53,236 bases of DNA from JBGSKV01 sp041740975 (GCA_041740975.1 JBGSKV010000114.1:1-53236); one strand, 5' to 3'. Counted from the stretch's first letter, positions 1 to 6,346 are shown. Numbers and translations are program-made. Notes: a model not told the origin generated them from the letters alone.

Positions 1-135
1 TTAAAAAACTGCCGATCCTTTCCCAGTTATCACTACTGGTCTCTACTACGTAAGTTCGCAAATGACCCAAGCTTGCTTGACCAGTTCAAAGTCTCGGAAG
101 AAGATGATGAACCGCCGATGAGTAAGTTCGGTTGA
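1..135 (+). CDS. C-terminal end of an unidentified protein
   Basis: An open frame enters from the left edge and ends with TGA at 133-135, giving 44 codons without a stop. The tail is mixed hydrophobic and charged and ends in an acidic stretch (SEEDDEPPMSKFG). The start and most of the protein lie outside the window, so no family can be named. Acceptance as a gene rests on the open frame and the protein-like composition only. Confidence 0.45.
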   Translation, partial: LKNCRSFPSYHYWSLLRKFANDPSLLDQFKVSEEDDEPPMSKFG

Positions 136-213
136 ATTCATTTAATGTTAGTGTATGACATGTATTTAGGGCTATATAATCCCACGTCGAATGTCGTTTC
201 AAGACTTTGACAA

Positions 214-235
214 TAGTTATCATATAAGATAACTA
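214..235. promoter_or_regulatory. Inverted repeat, likely autoregulatory operator of the first TA locus
   Basis: Perfect 8-base arms TAGTTATC and GATAACTA are separated by 6 bases. The repeat ends 5 bases before the ATG of the decayed toxin at 240. A TTGACA hexamer at 207-212 overlaps its left side and could be a -35 box. Type II antitoxins usually bind such palindromes to repress their own operon; the binding here is inferred. Confidence 0.5.
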
Positions 236-239
236 TAAA

Positions 240-339
240 ATGGGAGACTTATATAGTCGAAGTCTCCGGATTTAGTGCCAATGGGGCGGATTTCACGCTG
301 GCCCGCAAATATTGGGCTGACTGGAAAAAGAGGGTATGA
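240..339 (+). pseudogene. Remnant of a HigB-type (putative addiction module killer) toxin
   Basis: Dropping one G after the ATG at 240 (ATGGGAG read as ATGGAG) gives an open frame of about 32 codons: start METYIVEVSGF, end LARKYWADWKKRV, stop at 337-339. The end resembles the C-terminus of the TIGR02683 killer-protein family, which pairs with TIGR02684 antidotes like the next gene. Such toxins are about 100 residues, so the centre is missing as well. The stop overlaps the ATG at 336 (ATGA). I read this as a toxin killed by an internal deletion plus a one-base insertion. Family assignment of so short a piece is tentative. Confidence 0.45.
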
Positions 340-341
340 CC

Positions 342-647
342 ATGCCAAAACGAAGCCAAGACTGGAACGAAAGTCTGAGCCTAGACTTGCGTGATCCAGA
401 GTTTACGCGCGAATTTATCCTTGCGAGTCTTGACGAGGGTACAGATCTCCAAAGCGTCCTCGGCAAAGTTGTTCGGACATATGGTGTAAAGGAATTTGCA
501 AAGAAAGTTAAAATGGCTAGTCCAAATCTTTTGCGCGTCATCGACCCCAAACATAATCCCACGCAAGATACACTCAACCGGATCCTCAAGCCGTTTGGAC
601 TAAAGCTGACTGTTGCGCCCATCGGTGATCATAAAAAAGCGGGCTAG
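342..647 (+). CDS. HigA-like antitoxin (addiction module antidote family)
   Basis: A 101-residue protein of the TIGR02684-type antidote family: an N-terminal segment with LRDPEFTREFILASL, then a helix-turn-helix (YGVKEFAKKVKMASPNLLRVI) and the closing PTQDTLNRILKPFGLKLTV typical of the group. It would bind DNA and neutralise a HigB/RelE-fold mRNA interferase. GAGGG at 330-334 lies 7 bases before ATG 342, so I prefer it to ATG 336, which is too close but overlaps the toxin remnant stop. The toxin upstream (240-339) is broken, so this is now an orphan antitoxin. It may still repress its promoter or neutralise related toxins. Confidence 0.8.
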   Translation: MPKRSQDWNESLSLDLRDPEFTREFILASLDEGTDLQSVLGKVVRTYGVKEFAKKVKMASPNLLRVIDPKHNPTQDTLNRILKPFGLKLTVAPIGDHKKAG

Positions 648-891
648 TAATTTGGCGGTGTCCATCCAGCTCAATGCTTCGCGCGTCGGTACTCATTCAT
701 AGGTCCAATCTCGGTAGGTGGCGTAATTGAGTGGTCAGTGGCCGACAAATGCCCCTGCGTTTAACATTCAATTGTTCGTAGATTTTCGAATTAAAAGTAA
801 CCAAATATATCAATTACTTAGTCGTTAAAACTTAAGTGAGTTAAAGATTTTTCTGGATTTGCCGATAGGCAAATTGTATAAAGGAGTTCGG

Positions 892-1305
892 GTGCAAAAC
901 CCTCACTTTGAATTGGCTGAAATCCAGCGACTAGCAGCAGAGTGGAAGATTGAAAAAAAGTCAGGTTGGTTTAGCGCTCCATCATGTTCTACGGATTACG
1001 TCATCCATGTTTTTCAATGCTCTGAGATCGAAGCGGTAGAAATCATTCTTGAAGGTATTTCAATGCTGAAGCTCGAAGATTTCCAAGCAAGTGTGATGGT
1101 GTGGGATGATGTGGCTGATGAATATGGACTTTGTTCATATTTGGGTCGCAATTGGTATGTGAAGCTTCGAATTGATGATGACAATGTATTAAATGAAATT
1201 TCTTTTCATCCTTGTGAAAAAGACATGCAACTTCCATCCGGACGAATATTAACAGTTTCGATTGCCAAAGAAGATTTGCCCCCTTGGAGAAAAGTAAAAA
1301 AATGA
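892..1305 (+). CDS. MqsR-like toxin (predicted mRNA interferase)
   Basis: A 137-residue protein that aligns by eye with MqsR: an N-terminal helix (ELAEIQRLAAEWKI), a central helix (CSEIEAVEIILEGISMLKLEDF), a dVwxDVadeYgl segment where MqsR has its IWQDVYRP stretch, then WYVKLRIDDDNVLNEISFHP as the closing strands. MqsR cleaves mRNA, preferentially at GCU. The GTG at 892 is chosen because AAGGAG at 881-886 precedes it by 5 bases; an upstream TTG at 859 has no ribosome binding site. The stop overlaps the start of the MqsA-like gene (ATGA), as expected of a coupled TA pair. It is longer than E. coli MqsR (98 residues), and the extra C-terminal tail is unexplained. Confidence 0.6.
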   Translation: MQNPHFELAEIQRLAAEWKIEKKSGWFSAPSCSTDYVIHVFQCSEIEAVEIILEGISMLKLEDFQASVMVWDDVADEYGLCSYLGRNWYVKLRIDDDNVLNEISFHPCEKDMQLPSGRILTVSIAKEDLPPWRKVKK

Positions 1306-1757
1306 CAGATCTTTCGAAAAAACGATGTGGAGAGTGTGGCGAAAAGGCCTACGAACGTCGCGCAATCAGAGGTCATTGGAAGAAGCCCTGGAAAGACTTT
1401 CCGTCTGTTTTCCTAACGAAGCAACTCGAACTGTGGGTTTGCCGGGCTTGTAAATCCCATGCGGTGTCGTCTGCTGATGCGATAAGAATTGACGAAGCTA
1501 TCGATGCTTCTGTTCGCGATCAAGCCGCTCAGTTCTTGCAAGTTATAAAATCGAAGTCTGGATTGAAGTTTGAAATTATTGCCGAACGTTTGGGATATAG
1601 TCCGAACTACATTGCAAGCCTCAATAATCTAAACGCCACTCCCTCATTTAAGCTTTGGAATCAGCTAAAGTCGATATCTGTTAACCCCAAGTCCGAGATG
1701 GAACTACTTGATCCAAACTTTGACATCATTAAACAGAATCTTTTGCTGCGGGCATGA
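1302..1757 (+). CDS. MqsA-like antitoxin with zinc finger and HTH
   Basis: A 151-residue protein with an N-terminal zinc-binding signature, CxxC at residues 9-12 and CxxC at 47-50, followed by a helix-turn-helix at about 80-125 (FEIIAERLGYSPNYIASLNN). This two-domain order is that of MqsA, which binds MqsR through its zinc domain and the operon promoter through its HTH. The ATG at 1302 overlaps the toxin stop by four bases; a TTG at 1284 would add six residues inside the toxin. The stop (1755-1757) overlaps the ATG of a toxin fragment at 1754. MqsRA is unusual in having the toxin gene first, and that order is kept here. Confidence 0.65.
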   Translation: MTDLSKKRCGECGEKAYERRAIRGHWKKPWKDFPSVFLTKQLELWVCRACKSHAVSSADAIRIDEAIDASVRDQAAQFLQVIKSKSGLKFEIIAERLGYSPNYIASLNNLNATPSFKLWNQLKSISVNPKSEMELLDPNFDIIKQNLLLRA

Positions 1758-1837
1758 TCTTGCTAATTGGTGGCGAAAAAAAATCGCAGCCAAAAGACAT
1801 CGAAACTGCACGAAAGAGAATGAACGAGGAGAGGTAA
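1754..1837 (+). pseudogene. C-terminal remnant of a RelE/HigB-type toxin
   Basis: A 27-codon frame begins MILLIGGEKKSQPKDIETAR and stops at 1835-1837. A LLxGGxKxSQxxDIxxA pattern is the characteristic end of TIGR02683-type killer proteins, which are normally followed by an HTH antitoxin, as here. All upstream toxin sequence has been replaced by the MqsA-like gene, whose stop overlaps this ATG (ATGA). The piece cannot fold as a toxin. It may survive as a short coupling cistron, since it carries the GAGGAG ribosome binding site of the next gene. Confidence 0.6.
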
Positions 1838-1840
1838 TTA

Positions 1841-2200
1841 ATGTCTAAATTTTCCAAGAAAAAGATGGATCGATTTGATGATTATGAAGATATTCGCCGT
1901 GCCAGACTTGGTACGAAAGAGCGAAATAGAATAGACTTAGAAGCATCTGCAGAACTTGGGGCTCTCAAAGCTATGCAAGAGCTTTTGATTGAAGAAATGA
2001 AAGCTTTTATGATCAAAGAAGGAATTGGCATTGTCGAATTGACTAAACGTTTAGAAACAAGCACCAGACAAACCTCCCGAATCATGAAGGGTGAAGCCAA
2101 TGTAACGTTGGCTACATTGGCGGAAGTTGCGATTCATATAGGTAAAGTTCCAAGAATCGTGTTTGAAGATTTCAAGCAACCAGCTCGAAAAGCTAGATAA
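1841..2200 (+). CDS. HTH (XRE-like) antitoxin
   Basis: A 119-residue protein: a charged N-terminal half with a helix (LEASAELGALKAMQELLIEEMKAF in outline), then a helix-turn-helix (GIVELTKRLETSTRQTSRIM with GEANVTLATLAEVAIHIGK), the layout of HigA-type antitoxins that follow RelE/HigB toxins. GAGGAGAGG lies just before the ATG. Its cognate toxin survives only as the fragment at 1754-1837, so it appears to be an orphan antitoxin. It is distinct from the MqsA-like protein upstream, having no cysteine pairs. Confidence 0.75.
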   Translation: MSKFSKKKMDRFDDYEDIRRARLGTKERNRIDLEASAELGALKAMQELLIEEMKAFMIKEGIGIVELTKRLETSTRQTSRIMKGEANVTLATLAEVAIHIGKVPRIVFEDFKQPARKAR

Positions 2201-2264
2201 TACATTCTCTATACTTTCGATATCGGTCCAGTTCAAAGTTTGGCGCGCCACTATCGGGAAGTAA

Positions 2265-2606
2265 TCAGGGATGTGGCGTAATGGCGATGATCGTAAGGCA
2301 ATGTTTTAGGACTTTAGGCTTCTTGCCTTTCTTCGGATTCTTTTCAAGCTCATATGGGCCGTAGTGCCAGAATATTCTGTAGGCACCCGAAGTTTTATTT
2401 TGAGCGTAGGACTCAAAAACGTCCTCATTGTTTTTACCAGTGAGCGAAGAGTATTTATGAGTTTGTAAGCTTGGGTGCTTAAGATTCGTTTGCATGAGCC
2501 CCAGAGCTTTTCGGACCTGCTTTAGGATATTTTTTTTGGCAGAATTCGCGACGAGTTCATCGTAATTCTCTTGTGCCTCATCGGTAAATTTCAAACAGAA
2601 CTGCAT
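2265..2606 (-). CDS. RelE/ParE-like toxin
   Basis: A 113-residue protein of a recognisable RelE-superfamily group: FTDEAQENYDELVAN at the start, then HPSLQTHKYSSLTGKN, VFESYAQNKTSGAYRIFWHY and the terminal LTIIAITPHP. Similar proteins are common in cyanobacteria beside small antitoxins. The likely role is a ribosome-dependent or free mRNA interferase. It is the second gene of a minus-strand pair, 15 bases after the AbrB-like antitoxin stop, and has no clear ribosome binding site of its own, which suggests coupling. It looks intact, including the basic patch before the final strand (KNPKKGKKPKV). Confidence 0.8.
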   Translation of the reverse strand: MQFCLKFTDEAQENYDELVANSAKKNILKQVRKALGLMQTNLKHPSLQTHKYSSLTGKNNEDVFESYAQNKTSGAYRIFWHYGPYELEKNPKKGKKPKVLKHCLTIIAITPHP

Positions 2607-2621
2607 TTAGTACCGCAAAAT

Positions 2622-2888
2622 TTAGTCTTGATCTACGTATTCAGAAAAATCTTCGGGAGCATCGTTAGTTTTCCCAGCAGCCGAATCTGCCAATCCTCTC
2701 TTGACGCTTTCAAGAGCTTTTTTATTGCGAAAGAGCCAGACTTCTTGAGCCGGTACTTCGATCAGTGGCTTTAAAAGGAGATTGCCGTTTGTAAGTTCTT
2801 CAACTTCAAAACTAGAGGCTCCTTTAGCGAGGGCACCGAGGGTGATGCGGCCTTTATCCCCAACAGCTAATTTTTTTAAGGATGACAT
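2622..2888 (-). CDS. AbrB-like antitoxin paired with the RelE-like toxin
   Basis: An 88-residue protein: an N-terminal swapped-hairpin-like segment (LKKLAVGDKGRITLGALAKG, then FEVEELTNGNLLLKPL) followed by VPAQEVWLFRNKKALESV and an acidic tail. The N-terminus would bind DNA and the tail would wrap the toxin. It is the first gene of the pair with 2265-2606. Two inverted repeats at 2905-2951 lie just upstream of its start and are likely operators. The pair is divergent from the HigBA-like locus at 3146. Confidence 0.75.
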   Translation of the reverse strand: MSSLKKLAVGDKGRITLGALAKGASSFEVEELTNGNLLLKPLIEVPAQEVWLFRNKKALESVKRGLADSAAGKTNDAPEDFSEYVDQD

Positions 2889-2904
2889 TGTTGTACTCCA
2901 AGCT

Positions 2905-2951
2905 CCGATATTCTCCCATATCGGTATTTTCCCACTTTTCTTTAGTGGGAA
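2905..2951. promoter_or_regulatory. Two inverted repeats upstream of the minus-strand TA pair
   Basis: The first repeat (2905-2924) has arms CCGATAT and ATATCGG with a 6-base spacer. The second (2929-2951) has arms TTCCCACT and AGTGGGAA with a 7-base spacer. Both are perfect and lie within 65 bases upstream of the antitoxin start at 2888. They are the natural operators for the AbrB-like antitoxin; the two arms differ, so two proteins or two binding modes are possible. Confidence 0.5.
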
Positions 2952-3109
2952 TGCCTATCGAATATAGCTGGGACCAGTAAAAATGCAAGATCTCATGCTA
3001 ACTATCTGATAATTAATGAAAATATTCAGGCACAGAGGCCGTGCTACGCCCGAAGTCATTGGGCGATATCATCGACCAGCATCACAACTCTTCTGCAACT
3101 ATAGACTAA

Positions 3110-3126
3110 TACGTATAAAATACGTA
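3110..3126. promoter_or_regulatory. Operator-like repeat before the HigBA-like pair
   Basis: Two TACGTA hexamers, each itself a palindrome, are separated by TAAAA, 20 bases before the toxin ATG. The spacer contains a TATAAA-like -10 element, so a bound antitoxin would block the promoter. Confidence 0.45.
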
Positions 3127-3145
3127 CTATCCGAGGAGCGGCGTG

Positions 3146-3421
3146 ATGCAAATTCTTTTGTCTCGTACTGCAAAGAAGCAGCTTCTCCTATGCCCCAAGT
3201 ATATCGCGCGCAAGTTTGATTACTGGGTTGATATGCTCGACACGGTAGGCCTGCGGGAGGCCAGAAAGCACCGTGGGTTTCAGGATGAGCCCTTGCAAGG
3301 TGATAGACAGGGGCAACGATCGGCTCGACTCTCAAAAAGCTACCGAGTCATTTACCGCGAAGTTGGCGAGAGAGCATTCGAGATCATCGAAGTGCTGGAG
3401 GTAAACAAACATGAATACTAA
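3146..3421 (+). CDS. HigB-like RelE-family toxin
   Basis: A 91-residue RelE-fold protein: LSRTAKKQLLLCPKYIARKF at the start, a central GFQDEPLQGDRQGQRSARLS segment and SYRVIYREVGERAFEIIEVLEVNKHEY at the end, as in plasmid-type HigB/RelE toxins in which the RSxRLskxYRviy core carries the RNase residues. ATG 3146 is chosen because GAGGAG at 3133-3138 is 7 bases upstream; GTG 3143 is too close. The last 11 bases overlap the antitoxin start at 3411. The pair appears intact and is probably the best candidate for an active TA module in this cluster. Confidence 0.85.
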   Translation: MQILLSRTAKKQLLLCPKYIARKFDYWVDMLDTVGLREARKHRGFQDEPLQGDRQGQRSARLSKSYRVIYREVGERAFEIIEVLEVNKHEY

Positions 3422-3674
3422 AAAAATGGACTTATCGTTGGGCGAGTTTCTGCGAGTACATCGAATGGGCGAGGATTTGTCTCAGGTAGAGCTTGCAAAG
3501 ATTCTCGGAATCTCCAAGCAACGTCTTTGTGATATCGAGCACGATCGTTTTTCCGTGAGTTTAAAGCTCGCGAAGGATATCGCCAAAAAGTTGAAAATGC
3601 CTCCAGAGTGGCTCGCAAAACTCGCTCTACAGGATCAGATTAGAAAAGAGCGGCTCAATCTCAAAGTAAGTTAG
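3411..3674 (+). CDS. HigA-like XRE antitoxin
   Basis: An 87-residue protein that is almost entirely a Cro/CI-type helix-turn-helix: LGEFLRVHRMGEDLSQVELA, KILGISKQRLCDIEH and VSLKLAKDIAKKLKMPPEWLAKLAL. It binds the operon promoter and neutralises the HigB-like toxin. Its ATG lies inside the toxin reading frame (11-base overlap), with GGAGG about 8 bases before it inside toxin codons, so synthesis is coupled to the toxin. Confidence 0.85.
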   Translation: MNTKKMDLSLGEFLRVHRMGEDLSQVELAKILGISKQRLCDIEHDRFSVSLKLAKDIAKKLKMPPEWLAKLALQDQIRKERLNLKVS

Positions 3675-3825
3675 GTGTAAATTAGGTCTAATGACCCTCA
3701 TTCCCGCTCTTAATTTCGCCCAATGTGTCAGTGGACGACCTGCTACTAACCATTAAACTTCCTATACGATGATGGGGGCTATCTCCCTGAAATCGATACT
3801 TTTATCCAATTAATAATTCTCAGCT

Positions 3826-3859
3826 ATATACCGATAAGGTATATCATAGGTATCCTATG
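3826..3859. promoter_or_regulatory. Two palindromes over the BrnT start codon
   Basis: ATATACC and GGTATAT (3826-3844, 5-base spacer) are directly followed by CATAGG-TAT-CCTATG (3845-3859), whose last three bases are the BrnT start codon. BrnA is a DNA-binding autorepressor of brnTA in Brucella, so these are plausible operators, and the second could also form a hairpin hiding the start. Confidence 0.5.
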
Positions 3860-3955
3860 AAATTTGAATGGGATTCGAGAAAGAGTTCTAAAAACAAAGA
3901 AAAGCATGGCATTGATTTCCTAGATGTCGAGGAACTTTGGCTCCAGAAAAGATGA
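3857..3955 (+). pseudogene. Truncated BrnT-like toxin
   Basis: The frame begins MKFEWDSRKSSKNKEKHGID and continues FLDVEELW, which is the signature N-terminus of BrnT ribonuclease toxins (about 90 residues). It stops after 32 codons at 3953-3955, so the RNase-fold strands that carry the catalytic residues are absent. No BrnT-like continuation is seen in the other frames before the antitoxin. An internal deletion has joined the N-terminus to the antitoxin leader. The operator and start are preserved, so a 32-residue peptide could still be made. Confidence 0.75.
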
Positions 3956-3966
3956 GGTTGAGTTAT

Positions 3967-4224
3967 ATGGCTAAGTTGAAAAAGCAAAAAAATAAGAGTG
4001 CGGAAGAGTTTGAAAAGCGCTTCGACTCTGGCGACGAAATCATTAGTGAGTTCGATCTCGACACGGCGATCAAAAAAGTAAACGTCGATTTTCCTCAGTG
4101 GATGGTCAAGATTTTGGATTTTGAGGCGACGCGGCTGGGCATTCCAAGACAAGCCGTTATCAAGACTTGGATCAACGATCGAATCGAGTCGAACAAGCGA
4201 GATGAGCGTCGTTCCGTAGGTTGA
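3967..4224 (+). CDS. BrnA-like (CopG-type) antitoxin
   Basis: An 85-residue protein with the ribbon-helix-helix tail of BrnA-type antitoxins: SAEEFEKRFDSGDEI at the start, then KKVNVDFPQWMVKILDFEAT and LGIPRQAVIKTWINDRI. The NVDFPxWM strand pairs into the DNA-binding sheet. ATG 3967 is preferred; ATG 3952 is in frame and overlaps the BrnT stop (ATGA), so it may be the ancestral coupled start. The cognate toxin is truncated, which leaves an orphan repressor. Confidence 0.75.
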   Translation: MAKLKKQKNKSAEEFEKRFDSGDEIISEFDLDTAIKKVNVDFPQWMVKILDFEATRLGIPRQAVIKTWINDRIESNKRDERRSVG

Positions 4225-4246
4225 GCAGCCAACTGAACCCATCTAT

Positions 4247-4271
4247 ACAAAATATTTTGTCAGTAGCTGAC
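4247..4271. promoter_or_regulatory. Palindromes upstream of the truncated Gp49-like toxin
   Basis: A perfect 14-base palindrome ACAAAATATTTTGT (4247-4260) is overlapped by GTCAG-TAG-CTGAC (4259-4271). They lie 45-70 bases upstream of the ATG at 4316 and look like an old TA operator. Confidence 0.4.
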
Positions 4272-4315
4272 ACACATTCACCAGCTTATCTTCTGCGTAG
4301 GAAGTAGGAGGTCGA

Positions 4316-4612
4316 ATGCAGCCCGAAGTATCTCAAAAGCAAATCGGATTCATGGGGCTTGCGCTCGAAAATATCCTCGCATTGGATGCCTCTCTCAGAT
4401 CCAGGATAGGCGTCCAGCTTCTTAAGATTCTGGCGGGGATTCTTCCGCTGGAGTTGGAGTCAATGCAAGTGCTTGGCAACGGCGTTGTCGAGATCAAAGT
4501 CATGGGAGACGACGGAGCGGTAGCGAAGTCACTATTTATCGCCACACAAACGAGTGCAATGAGGAGGGTGCCAGGGGATGGCGCAGGAGAAGTTGGTTTG
4601 TGGGTTATGTGA
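4316..4612 (+). pseudogene. Truncated Gp49-like (HigB-type) toxin without antitoxin
   Basis: The first 75 codons match the Gp49-like/RelE group: QIGFMGLALENILALDASLR, then SRIGVQLLKILAGI, and GNGVVEIKVMGDDG. In intact members this is followed by a YVAKFxxxIYVLHxFxKKTQKT block. Here the frame runs into an unrelated tail (TSAMRRVPGDGAGEVGLWVM) and stops, and none of the three frames restores the block. No antitoxin gene follows; the next locus starts 80 bases later. It is a paralogue of the toxin at 4691. A strong AGTAGGAGG site precedes the ATG, so the truncated protein may be made. Confidence 0.55.
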
Positions 4613-4644
4613 TCCCAAGCCTTAAGCTGCATTCTAAACACATA

Positions 4645-4662
4645 TATACAATCTATTGTATA
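4645..4662. promoter_or_regulatory. Operator-like inverted repeat of the Gp49-like/HigA locus
   Basis: Perfect arms TATACAAT and ATTGTATA with a 2-base spacer, 29 bases upstream of the toxin ATG. The palindrome is probably bound by the HTH protein at 5054. Confidence 0.5.
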
Positions 4663-4690
4663 CAAATAAACGTATATCGGATATGTTGAT

Positions 4691-5042
4691 ATGACCAAGG
4701 GCGAAACTCGTCGCAGAAAAATTTGTTTCGTTGGGTCCTCTTTATCAGACTTGAGGAAGCTGGATGAAACGGTGAAAAGCCGTATAGGTTTTCAGCTTCG
4801 CAAGGTTCAAGAGGGGCTGCTGCCGGACGATTACAAGCCAATGTCGACGATTGGAGTAGGTGTTCTTGAAATCCGAGTAGAGAGCGAGGATGGGAAAAAA
4901 TGTCGGCCGTTGTTTTTACGTCGCAAAGTTTAAAACAGAAATTTATGTTCTGCATAGCTTTGTAAAAAAATCGCAGAAAACGTCGAGATTAGATCTAGCA
5001 AAAGGTCAGCAAAGATATCGGCAACTCATACGGGATTTGTGA
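4691..5042 (+). pseudogene. Gp49-like (HigB-type) toxin with a +1 frameshift at an A6 tract
   Basis: Frame one codes for RKICFVGSSLSDLRKLDETV, SRIGFQLRKVQEGL and VGVLEIRVESEDG, then reads into a stop at 4933. Removing one A from the A6 run at 4895-4900 restores the family block GRCFYVAKF, IYVLHSFVKKSQKT and LAKGQQRYRQLIRDL, with a stop at 5040-5042, for about 116 residues in total, which is the normal family size. This is either a disabling one-base insertion or a phase-variation/slippage switch. The antitoxin follows at once. The reconstructed protein belongs to the phage-derived Gp49-like RelE superfamily toxins. Confidence 0.8.
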
Positions 5043-5053
5043 AAAGAGATAAA

Positions 5054-5350
5054 ATGAGCATTGTAAAAATTGACAGCGAAAAGCTTTTTGAAAAATTAGG
5101 ATTCTCAGATGAGGATTCGGCGATACTGCGGTTCAAGGCAGACCTATACATAGAAATCTGTAAAATCGTCCAAAAGAAGAAATACTCTCGTCGTCAACTT
5201 GAAAAAATATTTGATGCCCCGCAGTCCAGAGTGTCTGAGCTTATGACTGGTAAACTAGACAAAATCTCAATCGAGAAGCTCATCAACTATATAGAAAAGC
5301 TTGGAGCTGTCGTTAAGCCGGTCGTGACAAAGGACCGGCGTGTTGCGTAG
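5054..5350 (+). CDS. HigA-like HTH antitoxin
   Basis: A 98-residue protein with a helix-turn-helix (KYSRRQLEKIFDAPQSRVSE, LMTGKLDKISIEKLINYIEK) and a C-terminal LGAVVKPVV strand, as in the XRE antitoxins that follow Gp49-like toxins. ATG 5054 follows a weak AAGAGA; a GTG at 5039 overlaps the restored toxin stop at 5040-5042 and is an alternative coupled start that adds five residues. It appears intact although the toxin frame is broken, unless frameshifting restores it. Confidence 0.8.
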   Translation: MSIVKIDSEKLFEKLGFSDEDSAILRFKADLYIEICKIVQKKKYSRRQLEKIFDAPQSRVSELMTGKLDKISIEKLINYIEKLGAVVKPVVTKDRRVA

Positions 5351-5475
5351 GTTAAGCCTCGTTCTGCTAGCTTTCACCTAAGCTGATATTTTCACTAGGC
5401 TTCTTTCCTTGCTTTATATCGGCGGCGAAAAATCCATCAGAATATGCTATAGGAGATGCCTCAAGGAGGTTCTCC

Positions 5476-6345
5476 ATGAAAACAATCATTCTACTTTTGA
5501 GTTCACTTTTTAGTTTTACAGCTTTGGCTGCCGACCCGCTCGAAGCTCCCAAGATCTTCGAAAAAGACGGCTACAAGTACTACTCTTGCGAATACTCGAA
5601 AGACGCCGTGAACATCGCGCTCTACGAAGTCGATACTGAGTTTCGCGCCCTCGCACCGGGACTTAAACCCGATATTTGTTTTGGGCAGATAAAATGTGCC
5701 CGCCAGAATATCGATACAGGTAAAACATCTTGGGCCGAGTTTCTGATGTCATGCGATGCCAACCTCGGTTCTACCTGTCCGACAGCGATGGAATGCGGTT
5801 CGCGCGGTTCAAAAGTTGCACCGATGGTAAATACCGCGCCGCAAATTCAGACGCGAGCGGCAGCTTATGAAGGGTATGTCGATGCGCCTTCCACAGAAAT
5901 CCCAGCCTCATTCAACAAAGGCACCGAAGTTTACACGGCTTGCACGTACGAACAAAAAACGCCCGCGCTCCTCAAGGTTGTCAAAGACCCTAAAGCAAAA
6001 TGGAACCCTTCCATTTGTATGGGTCATACAACGTGCACCGGATTAAACGGTTTGCAAGGCAGAGGCACGGCGTTTTGCGCCGCCAATCCAGACGACTCGT
6101 GTCCGACGGCAATGGAGTGTATGACGCGACGCCACGATTTTTTCACGGGTTTCAATCCGGACCCGCGCATCCTTAGTAGTCGTGACGCACACACCGAAAT
6201 GCTCGCCGCACGCGATGCGGTAAAAATAGAAATCTCGCGGTTACAGAAGCTCGACTCCGGCGAAGCGCGCGAAGCTCTGCGCAAACTACAGGGCCAAGAG
6301 GCGTTCTATAAACTAGCCTTGGAAAACTGGATTTCAAATCAGTAA
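5476..6345 (+). CDS. Exported protein with a duplicated cysteine module
   Basis: A 289-residue protein of no known family. It has a clear signal peptide (MKTIILLLSSLFSFTALA, cleavage near AA-DP). The body contains the same module twice: a YxxCxYxxx start, a PxICxGxxxC centre and a CPTAMEC end, at about residues 36-114 and 158-236. The cysteine spacing is conserved between copies, which suggests two disulfide-bonded domains in the periplasm or outside the cell. The C-terminal 50 residues are helical and charged. AAGGAGG precedes the ATG by 6 bases. It converges with the RCC1 lipoprotein gene across a strong hairpin. Confidence 0.75.
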   Translation: MKTIILLLSSLFSFTALAADPLEAPKIFEKDGYKYYSCEYSKDAVNIALYEVDTEFRALAPGLKPDICFGQIKCARQNIDTGKTSWAEFLMSCDANLGSTCPTAMECGSRGSKVAPMVNTAPQIQTRAAAYEGYVDAPSTEIPASFNKGTEVYTACTYEQKTPALLKVVKDPKAKWNPSICMGHTTCTGLNGLQGRGTAFCAANPDDSCPTAMECMTRRHDFFTGFNPDPRILSSRDAHTEMLAARDAVKIEISRLQKLDSGEAREALRKLQGQEAFYKLALENWISNQ

Positions 6346-6346
6346 A

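Noticed and set aside
647..5350. Chromosomal integron (attC sites between TA cassettes)
   Set aside because: A TA array suggested it, but the gaps have no consistent GTTRRRY/RYYYAAC pairs, the genes lie on both strands, and no integrase is present.
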